A DNA stretch of 64,000 bases from Bacillota bacterium. Lineage in GTDB: Bacteria; Bacillota; Halanaerobiia; B1SED10-174. A program made the translations under genes and the position numbers. The stretch spans positions 19,879 through 83,878 of the forward strand of contig SKTZ01000026.1 of NCBI GenBank assembly GCA_007122335.1, in the 5' to 3' direction. The notes beneath the pieces are model-generated. The model had not been told where the DNA came from, did not search any database, and saw only the letters and a program-made list of their open reading frames with translations. Shown one piece after another: positions 38,587 to 46,409 of the stretch; the first letter of the stretch is position 1, and each line of letters starts with the position of its first letter.

Positions 38587-41500
38587 TCAGCTGGCTCTTT
38601 CCTTCAACCGGTATGATATTATTTTAGATATTCCTTCCTCTTCCATGGTTATTCCATATATCGTATTGGCTTCAGAAATAGTCCTCTTGCGGTGGGTAAT
38701 AATGATAAACTGGGACAATTCGTTGATGTCACCAAGGAATGAAATGAACCGATCCACATTGGCGTCATCAAGGGGAGCATCGATTTCATCCAGAACATAA
38801 AAGGGACAGGGTTTCACTTTCATCAGGGCAAAAAGCAGAGCAATAGCCGTTAAAGCTTTTTCCCCGCCGGACATAAGGGATAACTTCTGCAGTTTTTTCC
38901 CGGGCGGTTGGGCCACAACTTCAACTCCAGTTTCCAGAAGTTCTTCCTCATTGGAAAGGTAAAGGCGGGCTTTACCTCCCTGGAATAGTTTATTAAAAAC
39001 ATCCTCGAATTCCCGGCTGACCCGCTTAAAAGTACTCAAAAATTTCTTTTCCATGGTCCGATCAATGCCTTCTATAATCCGGTTCAGGGTATCCTGGGCT
39101 TCCCGCAAATCCCGGTGCTGTTCCCGCATGAAATTCAGGCGTTTCTCCAGGGCTTCGAATTCGTCTATTGCCCCCAGGTTTACAGGGCCCATTTTTTCTT
39201 TTTTCTGTTTCAATTCCTTAATTTCGCTATCTGCGCCGTTCAAATCCAGTTTTTCATCAGCATGTTTTTTGGCGTTTTCAATACTCAGGTTATACTCCCG
39301 GTCAAGCCAGTCGGTGATTTTCTCCCGCTCTCCTTCCAGCCTTGTTTCTTCGAGCTGGAGGCTGTGGAGTTTTTTCTCCGTTTTTTCCAGAATTTCCTCG
39401 AGCTTTTCCAGTTCATTTCCCAACTTGCTTTCCTTTTCTTCCAGTTCTATTTTTTGGTTTTCTAATTCCTGAAGTTGAGCTTCTTTTTTAATTTTTCCCT
39501 CGCGGAAGGAGATTTTTTGTTCCTTCCAGTCGGCAATATTATCCTTAAGCTGGGAAATGGCCTTTTCCAGGGCCTGTTTTTGCTCCTCTTTTTCCTGCTG
39601 CTCTACGTTTATTTCTTCAACTTCTTCCCGGTTTTTTTCCAGCCTTTCCTGGAGGTGGGTATAGTGCTGGCGGTTTTCTGCCATCTCAACCCTCAGGTCC
39701 ATTACTGAGTTCTGATGTTCGCCGCGTCTTAAATCCAGTTCTTCCAGTTCTCTTTCTAATTCATTCAGCTTATTTCTTTTCTCCTGGACCTTTTCCTGCC
39801 AGGTTTTTATGGCCCCCTGTTCATCTTCAATTGATTGTTTTACCTTTTTCAAGTCCTTTGTCAGCTGGCTAAATCGTTTTTCCTGTTCTTCCAGGCCGGC
39901 GGTCATCTTAACAAGGTTTTTCTCCTGGAGGTCAATATCTTTTTCCAGGGCTTTTTCTTCCAGCTGTAATTCGTAAATTTTCCCCCGGAACTCTTCTTGT
40001 TTTTTCCGCAGGTTATCCTGTTCAGTTTCCTTTTCTTTTAGCTTCGTTGCCAAACTATCTATGTTCTTTTGTAGCTTTTTCAGCGTTTTATTTAAATCTG
40101 CTTCCTGGCTGGATCCGCTGAAAAGAGTTCTCCTTCTACGACTACCCCCGGTTATTGCCCCACCGGGTTGAATAATATCCCCATCTAGGGTCACAAAACG
40201 CAACCTATTCCCTGTTCCCCGGGAGGCTTTAACAGCATGGTCCATCTTTTCCGATACAATCACTCTTCCCAGGAGGTAGGAAAAAACCGGTTTTAGCTCC
40301 GGAGAAAAGGTGATCAATTCCAGACCCGTGCCCAGTATTCCAGGGCCTTTTAAAATTTTTTCCTCAGAAGAGCTCAAAGAACGTTCGTTTATTAAATCCA
40401 GGGGTAAAAATGTTGCCCGCCCCGAATTATTTTCTTTTAACACCTGAACTGCTTTCCTTGCTGCCCGGTCAGTTTCCGTTATTATATTTTGTTCCCGGCC
40501 TTCTATGGCCGCAGCTATGGCCTCCGAGTAACGGCCATCAACTTCGAAGGATTCAGAAACAATCCCCAGAATTCCTTCCAGTTTTTTGGACTGGGCTGCT
40601 TCCAGGACAGCCCTTACTCCCCCGTGGTAGCCCCGCCCTTTTTCCCGGAAATCACTTATAACCACAAGCTGGTTCCGAACACTTTCCAAATCTTTTTGCA
40701 ATTCTTCTTTTTCCCTGGACATGTCTTGAAGTTCGGTCCGGGTTTTGTTTAATTTTCCATTATTTTTTTTATCTTTCTCTCTGTGCTTTTCCAGTTCTCT
40801 CTTTTTCTCGTCCAGGTTTGCCTTGCTTTGGGCAAGATTATTTTTTAACTCAGCTATATTTTGTTTTACTGTTTCCCTGGTTGTTTCCAGCTCCTGGATT
40901 CTTGTTTCCAGGCGGGTTTTTTCTCCTTCTAATTCCTGAACTTTTTGCCTTTTGTTGCTCAGGTCATTAAATATATCTTTAATTGCCCCTCTCAGAACTT
41001 CCCTTTTCTGTTGGAGTTCATCTCCGCGGGTAATTTTTTTCTGTTCTTCCTGAGAAAATGTTTCCAGTTTTTCTCCCAGCGCTTTAACCTTTTCCTTTTT
41101 AGCCTCCAGCTCAGCCTCGATTTCCTGCCCCTCCTGTTTTTTTCTCGCATAACTCTGGGCCAGGGTTTCAAGGTTGTTTAATTTTTCCTTTTTGGATTCC
41201 CGGTTTACCCTTATCTTCTCCTCGTTTATTTCAATCTTATTGCTGAGAACCTCGGCCTTGTTGCCCAGCTGATAAATTTCCTGCCTTGTTTTATCCAGCT
41301 CCTGGCTAATCTCTTTTCGCCGGGAGTTTGCACCTTGCAAATCTTTTTCAAATTTTTGATATTCAGCCTCTTTTTCCTGAAACTGTTTCTCGCAGGCTTT
41401 GACTTCAGTTTGCAGAGCATCCAATCTTGCCGAGTAGTTATTGTATCTTTTTAAGAGGAGGTTTACCTCAAGCAAAAAAAGGCGACCCTGGATTTCCATG

Positions 41501-42144
41501 TACTTGCGAGCAGTCCGGGCCTGTTTTTTTAAGGGCTGGCCCTGCCGATTAAGTTCATGGATAATATCCCTGATCCGCCGTTGTTGTTGTTGAGTATGTT
41601 CGAGTTTGCCGAAGGCTTCTTTCTTGCGATACTTGTACTTGATTATTCCAGCAGCCTCCTCAAAAAGTTCCCTGCGGTCCGAGGGTTTACTCATCAGAAT
41701 TGTTTCAATTTTCCCCTGACCCAGGATTGAGGAGGAATCTTTACGCATGCCACCATCCATAAGCAGATTTTCTATATCTTTAAGCCGGCAACCTTCTCCA
41801 TTCAAAAGGTAATTGCTTCCATGAGTCTGGTTTACTCTCCTGGTTATCCGGACTTCGTCTTCAGCCAGAGGTAATTCCCCCATGGAATTATCCAAAATCA
41901 AGGTTACTTCAGCAGATTTTTTCGGACCTCTTTTTAGTGTCCCCGAAAAAATCAAATCCTCCATTTTTCCGCCGCGAAGCGTTTTAGCGCTTTGCTCTCC
42001 TAAAACCCAGCGGATTGCATCAACTATATTGCTCTTACCACTACCATTCGGTCCAACAACCGCCGTTATTTCCCTGTCAAACCAGACTGTCACCTTATCC
42101 GGGAAAGATTTAAACCCGTTAAGTGTGATGCCCTTGATGTGCAT
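38587..42144 (-). CDS. smc: Chromosome segregation protein SMC
   Basis: 1185 aa; Walker A GPNGSGKSNIVDAIRWVLGEQSAKTLRG, coiled coils, hinge, LSGGEKALTAIALLFA. Confidence 0.98.
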   Translation of the reverse strand: MHIKGITLNGFKSFPDKVTVWFDREITAVVGPNGSGKSNIVDAIRWVLGEQSAKTLRGGKMEDLIFSGTLKRGPKKSAEVTLILDNSMGELPLAEDEVRITRRVNQTHGSNYLLNGEGCRLKDIENLLMDGGMRKDSSSILGQGKIETILMSKPSDRRELFEEAAGIIKYKYRKKEAFGKLEHTQQQQRRIRDIIHELNRQGQPLKKQARTARKYMEIQGRLFLLEVNLLLKRYNNYSARLDALQTEVKACEKQFQEKEAEYQKFEKDLQGANSRRKEISQELDKTRQEIYQLGNKAEVLSNKIEINEEKIRVNRESKKEKLNNLETLAQSYARKKQEGQEIEAELEAKKEKVKALGEKLETFSQEEQKKITRGDELQQKREVLRGAIKDIFNDLSNKRQKVQELEGEKTRLETRIQELETTRETVKQNIAELKNNLAQSKANLDEKKRELEKHREKDKKNNGKLNKTRTELQDMSREKEELQKDLESVRNQLVVISDFREKGRGYHGGVRAVLEAAQSKKLEGILGIVSESFEVDGRYSEAIAAAIEGREQNIITETDRAARKAVQVLKENNSGRATFLPLDLINERSLSSSEEKILKGPGILGTGLELITFSPELKPVFSYLLGRVIVSEKMDHAVKASRGTGNRLRFVTLDGDIIQPGGAITGGSRRRRTLFSGSSQEADLNKTLKKLQKNIDSLATKLKEKETEQDNLRKKQEEFRGKIYELQLEEKALEKDIDLQEKNLVKMTAGLEEQEKRFSQLTKDLKKVKQSIEDEQGAIKTWQEKVQEKRNKLNELERELEELDLRRGEHQNSVMDLRVEMAENRQHYTHLQERLEKNREEVEEINVEQQEKEEQKQALEKAISQLKDNIADWKEQKISFREGKIKKEAQLQELENQKIELEEKESKLGNELEKLEEILEKTEKKLHSLQLEETRLEGEREKITDWLDREYNLSIENAKKHADEKLDLNGADSEIKELKQKKEKMGPVNLGAIDEFEALEKRLNFMREQHRDLREAQDTLNRIIEGIDRTMEKKFLSTFKRVSREFEDVFNKLFQGGKARLYLSNEEELLETGVEVVAQPPGKKLQKLSLMSGGEKALTAIALLFALMKVKPCPFYVLDEIDAPLDDANVDRFISFLGDINELSQFIIITHRKRTISEANTIYGITMEEEGISKIISYRLKERAS

Positions 42145-42179
42145 TTTCTTCCCCCATTTCTCCAGCTCATCAGCAAAAA

Positions 42180-42440
42180 TTAGCGCGCCTCAACTATAAA
42201 TTTGATTGCAGTCCGCTCCTCCCCATCTATCTCGATCTCGGCAAAGCAAGGATACATCACCAGATTAATCCCATTTGGGGCCACATAACCCCGACAGATA
42301 GCTATGGCTTTCACCGCCTGGTTAATAGCTCCTGCTCCAATAGCCTGCATTTCCACCCGATTTTCATTTCTCAACACTGCCGCAAGGGCGCCTGCTACTG
42401 CTTTGGGTTTTGATTTTGCTGATACCTTCAAAAGTTCCAC
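42180..42440 (-). CDS. spoVS: Stage V sporulation protein S
   Basis: 86 aa, LLKVSAKSKPKAVAGALAAVLRNENRVEMQAIGAGAINQAVKAIAICRGYVAPNGINL...EIEIDGEERTAIKFIVE is nearly diagnostic for SpoVS; GTG start. Confidence 0.96.
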   Translation of the reverse strand: MELLKVSAKSKPKAVAGALAAVLRNENRVEMQAIGAGAINQAVKAIAICRGYVAPNGINLVMYPCFAEIEIDGEERTAIKFIVEAR

Positions 42441-42513
42441 CTTTTTTCCCCCTTTTTTTTGTACTCAGCTGCATATTTTAGGACAACGGCAAGTAATCTA
42501 TTATATATTATAG

Positions 42514-42542
42514 TAATTCTACACAAGTCGTGATAAACCTTT
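42514..42542 (-). promoter_or_regulatory. Candidate sigma-H promoter for spoVS
   Basis: AAAGGTTTA (42542-42534), N11, GTAGAATTA (42522-42514) against the B. subtilis sigma-H consensus RNAGGAWWW-N11-12-RNNGAATWW: one mismatch. Confidence 0.55.
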
Positions 42543-42547
42543 CTAAA

Positions 42548-43258
42548 TCAACTGCCCGGCCCTTTCTTTAATTTCTCAATTTCTTTTGGGGTTAGCTTGC
42601 GAAATTTCCCCGCAGGCAGGTCTTTCAACTCAATGGGGCCCATAGAAATTCGCTTGAGCCTTTTAACTGGAAGGTTAAGGGCTCCCATCATCCGTCTTAC
42701 CTGCCGGTTTCTTCCTTCGTGGATGGTGAGTTCAATTAAACCCGGTTCAATTAGGCGGGCGCGACCAGGAGAAGTCTCTCCATCTTCCAGCTTGATCCCC
42801 CCTGCCAGTTTTTCCAATTCTTTCTTTCCCACGCCAGGTTCTGTCCAAACCAGGTAGGTTTTTTTAATTTCATGGCTGGGGTGAGTTATTTTGAAGGTTA
42901 ATTCTCCATCATTGGTAAGAAGCAAAAGCCCCTCGGTATTCCAGTCCAGCCTCCCCACAGGATGCAGATTTTGATATGCGGGGGGCAGAAAATCCATTAT
43001 GGTCGGCCTGCCCTGGGGATCAGTTTTACTTGTAATACAATAAAGCGGTTTATGGAAAGCAAGATAAACCATCCTGGCCTTAGCAATAGTTTTCCCATCA
43101 ACAGTAATAACATCCTTATCAGGATCAACTCTGGTCCCGAGTTCCCGCACAATTTCCCCATTGACAGCAACCCGGCCTGCGGTAATATATTCTTCGGCTT
43201 TTCGCCGGGAGGCTACACCACGCCGGGCCAGAATTTTTTGTAATCTTTCCACATCCAT
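42548..43258 (-). CDS. rluB: Pseudouridine synthase, RluB/RsuA family
   Basis: RLQKILARRGVASRRKAEEYI S4 domain; GRLDWNTEGLLLLTNDGEL; EGRNRQVRRMM. Confidence 0.95.
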   Translation of the reverse strand: MDVERLQKILARRGVASRRKAEEYITAGRVAVNGEIVRELGTRVDPDKDVITVDGKTIAKARMVYLAFHKPLYCITSKTDPQGRPTIMDFLPPAYQNLHPVGRLDWNTEGLLLLTNDGELTFKITHPSHEIKKTYLVWTEPGVGKKELEKLAGGIKLEDGETSPGRARLIEPGLIELTIHEGRNRQVRRMMGALNLPVKRLKRISMGPIELKDLPAGKFRKLTPKEIEKLKKGPGS

Positions 43259-43417
43259 ACCCCCTTCAGCCCTCCTACTTTCCAGCAGTAGGCGATGAAT
43301 TTTTTCTTTCTATGTAGGGAGCAACTTTTCTGCCAGTACACCATTCAGGTTGGGGCCCTGTTGGTTTTATGTCAAATCCTTTAATTTTTCTCGCGGAAAA
43401 TAAGAAAAAGGGGCTGC

Positions 43418-44005
43418 CTACCTATCCCCTTCTCTCGTTTCTTCCTCATCAGGACTTTCTTTGTGCAGATCTGGTCCGCCTTCCCCACGCAAACCATCGG
43501 GGTCGGGCAACTGTTCAATATCCGAAAGCCCGAAGTGCTTCAGGAAGGCGTCAGTAGTTCCGTAGAGAATGGGCGTCCCTGTTTTTTCCAGGCGGCCAAC
43601 TTCTTTAATCAGGTCTTTTTTGACCAGGGTAAACAATGCTTTTTCCGCTTTAACTCCCCTGATATCTTCAATTTCTGCCCTGGTTATGGGTTGGCGATAG
43701 GCTATTATAGCCAGGGTTTCCAGTGAAGCCTGGGTAATTCTCTGTTTTAATTTTGGTTTATGCAGGCGGCGAATATATTCTCCAAACTCAAGCCTTGTAG
43801 AAAAAATATATCCCCCGGCGAGTTCATCAAGCTGAATTCCTCGCCTTTCATCCTCATTATATTCCTGCTTCAATTCTTCGATTGCCTGGCTTATTTCCCT
43901 CGGATCAACCTCCAGGGCCTGGGCCATTTCATCAATATTAACTGGTTCGGAAGCCAGGAAAACCAGGGCTTCCACTGCACCTTTTAAGTTTGCCGGAGAG
44001 GACAC
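43418..44005 (-). CDS. scpB: Segregation and condensation protein B
   Basis: VEALVFLASEPVNIDEMAQAL; ETLAIIAYRQPITRAEIEDIRGV; GRPILYGTT-like segment. Confidence 0.96.
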   Translation of the reverse strand: MSSPANLKGAVEALVFLASEPVNIDEMAQALEVDPREISQAIEELKQEYNEDERRGIQLDELAGGYIFSTRLEFGEYIRRLHKPKLKQRITQASLETLAIIAYRQPITRAEIEDIRGVKAEKALFTLVKKDLIKEVGRLEKTGTPILYGTTDAFLKHFGLSDIEQLPDPDGLRGEGGPDLHKESPDEEETREGDR

Positions 44006-44011
44006 TCAAAC

Positions 44012-44785
44012 CTAACCTCCCTTGATAATCAGTTTTTGGACGCTTGTTCCTCTGCCAATCTTTATCTTCTTGCTCTTAATCAGTTCCAATAGGGCAAGAA
44101 AGGAAACAACTTTTTCCTGGGGGTTTTCAATATTTTTTATTATCCTCCCAAAAGGGAAACCGCGGGGAAACTTCTGGCAGAAGTCAAGGATCTCTTCCAT
44201 TTTTTCAGTAATGGTATAGGTTTCTCCCTCGAGTTCCTGCCATTTTTCTTCCCGTGACTTTTCTCTTTTTTTCCGGGCCCTTGCATCAATCCTGGCCCGG
44301 TTAAAAGCAGCAACAACCTGTTTTAAATGGATCCCTTCAAGAGGGTTTTCTCTCTGTTTTTCCTGGTCTTCATATCGACTCAGGAAATATATTAAATGAT
44401 CGGAATTGCGCTCATAAACACCGAGTCTTTTTTCTTCAAGGTCTTTAAGGAGTTCCGTTACTTTTTTAACCCGCCGGTAGAAAAAAAGTCTTTTAACCAG
44501 ATCCGTTTCAACAGGGGGACTTCCCCTTTTCTTTTTGCCACCGGGGAGCAGGGTTTTTGTTTTTAACTGGACAAGTTCTGCTGCAAGCATCAAAAACTCA
44601 CTGGCCACCTCCAGGTCCATTTCTTCCATCCGGTTCAAATAATCCAGGTATTGCTGGGCAACCTTTCTCAGGGAAATTTCACTTATATCCAGCTGGTTTT
44701 TTTCTATCAGGTGGACCAGTAAATCCAGGGGTCCTTCAAAAGTATCCAGCCTGAGGTTGTACTGCACTTTAAATCCTCCCGACAC
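44012..44785 (-). CDS. scpA: Segregation and condensation protein A
   Basis: LDTFEGPLDLLVHLIEKNQLDISEISL; EFLMLAAELVQLKTKTLLP. Confidence 0.96.
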   Translation of the reverse strand: MSGGFKVQYNLRLDTFEGPLDLLVHLIEKNQLDISEISLRKVAQQYLDYLNRMEEMDLEVASEFLMLAAELVQLKTKTLLPGGKKKRGSPPVETDLVKRLFFYRRVKKVTELLKDLEEKRLGVYERNSDHLIYFLSRYEDQEKQRENPLEGIHLKQVVAAFNRARIDARARKKREKSREEKWQELEGETYTITEKMEEILDFCQKFPRGFPFGRIIKNIENPQEKVVSFLALLELIKSKKIKIGRGTSVQKLIIKGG

Positions 44786-45758
44786 CGATCTTTTGCCTTA
44801 CAATTCTCATAGTAGCCGAAGCTTCTTCCCGGGCCTTTTCAGTTCCCCTTGCCAGGTAGTCCTCAACCAGGCCTGGATCCTGCTCGAACTTCTTTCTCTC
44901 CTTTTGGATTGGTGTCAGTAGGTCTATCAGGATCTCAACTAGTTCTTTTTTGCAGGCAGTACAGCCCCGTTCAGCGTTCCTGCATTCCCGACCAACGCGT
45001 TCCACCCGGTCTTCGGCAAAGACCTTGTAAAAGGAATACACATTGCAAACCTCCGGGTTTCCAGGATCTTTCAGGCGGATTCTCTGGGGATCGGTTATTA
45101 CATTCCAGACCTTTTTGTGAACTGTATCCGGGTCATCAGTAAGGAAAATTGCGTTACCATAACTTTTGCTCATTTTGCGCCCGTCAATTCCAGGCAATCT
45201 CGCTGTTTTGGTAAGCTTTGGTTCCGGTACTGGAAAAACTTCCCCGAACAGGTAATTAAAACGACGGGCCATTTCCCGGGTAAATTCAAGGTGAGGCAAC
45301 TGATCATCTCCAACGGGAACAGCATGAGCCCGATAAATCAAAACATCCGCTGCCTGCAAAACAGGGTACCCCAGAAGACCATAACTCACCTGATCGCCAA
45401 GGTTTAGTTCATTAATCTGTTCTTTATAGGTAGGATTTCGTTCAAGGCGGGAAACCGTTGCCAGCATGGAAAAAAGAAGGTGCAATTCGGCGTGTTCAGG
45501 GACCCGGGACTGGATAAAAACAGTGCTTTTTTCAGGGTCAATACCCACGGCGAACCAGTCCATTGCCATTTCCCTGGTATTTTCAGCTATCGCCCCGCTA
45601 TTTTCAATTGAGGTGGTCAAAACATGCCAATCCGCAACCTCATAAAAACATTCATATTGATCCTGCATATCAACCCAATTACCTAAAATTCCTACCAGAT
45701 GCCCAAGGTGAAGGCGCCCGGTTGGACGGTTTCCGCTTAGAACTCTCTTTTTGTCCAT
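44769..45758 (-). CDS. trpS: Tryptophanyl-tRNA synthetase
   Basis: SGNRPTGRLHLGHLVG; GRKMSKSYGNAIFL (KMSKS); VGDDQLPHLEFTREMARRFN. Confidence 0.97.
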   Translation of the reverse strand: MDKKRVLSGNRPTGRLHLGHLVGILGNWVDMQDQYECFYEVADWHVLTTSIENSGAIAENTREMAMDWFAVGIDPEKSTVFIQSRVPEHAELHLLFSMLATVSRLERNPTYKEQINELNLGDQVSYGLLGYPVLQAADVLIYRAHAVPVGDDQLPHLEFTREMARRFNYLFGEVFPVPEPKLTKTARLPGIDGRKMSKSYGNAIFLTDDPDTVHKKVWNVITDPQRIRLKDPGNPEVCNVYSFYKVFAEDRVERVGRECRNAERGCTACKKELVEILIDLLTPIQKERKKFEQDPGLVEDYLARGTEKAREEASATMRIVRQKIGVGRI

Positions 45759-45776
45759 TTTCCCGCTCCTTTCTGT

Positions 45777-46409
45777 TTATGTTCCTAACATGAGGATATT
45801 ATAAAAAAAGAAAATTACTGGAGAAATTACCCTCCCGATTATTCCCGTAAACAGAAGCAAAATTATAATCATAAAACCATATGGTCCTTCCAGGAAATTA
45901 AGGTACTGATGATAGCGGTAGGGCAAAACTCCCCGCAGAATTTTCGACCCGTCCAGGGGAGGGACTGGAAGCAGGTTGAAAATTGCCAGAGCCAGGTTGA
46001 TAATAATCCCAATCTGGATCATCTGAACCAGAAAGAAAGTAAAATTACCTACAGCGTAGTTGATAAAACCCATTTCCAGCAGAAACAGGACAAATCGAAA
46101 AATTAAAGATATTAAAATTGCCAGGCCAATATTGGAAAGAGGGCCTGCAAGGCTTACAATCAGAATATCTCTCTGGGGATTTCTAAAATTCCGCGGGTTT
46201 ATTGGGACCGGTTTGGCCCACCCAAAGCGGCGAGTTAATAGCAGGACCAGGGCACCGATGGGATCCAGGTGAGCTATCGGATTCAAGGTCAACCTTCCCA
46301 TGGCCCTGGGGGTAGGATCTCCAAGCATATCAGCAGCCTTCCCGTGGGAAAACTCGTGAATGGAGAGGGAGAGCAAAATTACCGGTATAATTAATAATAT
46401 TTCAGTCAT
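45777..46409 (-). CDS. Site-2 protease family (M50) membrane protein
   Basis: SIHEFSHGKAADMLGDPTPRAMGRLTLNPIAHLDPIG and FNLLPVPPLDGSKIL. Confidence 0.93.
   Translation of the reverse strand: MTEILLIIPVILLSLSIHEFSHGKAADMLGDPTPRAMGRLTLNPIAHLDPIGALVLLLTRRFGWAKPVPINPRNFRNPQRDILIVSLAGPLSNIGLAILISLIFRFVLFLLEMGFINYAVGNFTFFLVQMIQIGIIINLALAIFNLLPVPPLDGSKILRGVLPYRYHQYLNFLEGPYGFMIIILLLFTGIIGRVISPVIFFFYNILMLGT

Noticed and set aside
43259-43417. TTGACA in the scpB-rluB gap as a promoter
   Set aside because: No acceptable -10 element 16-18 nt downstream.
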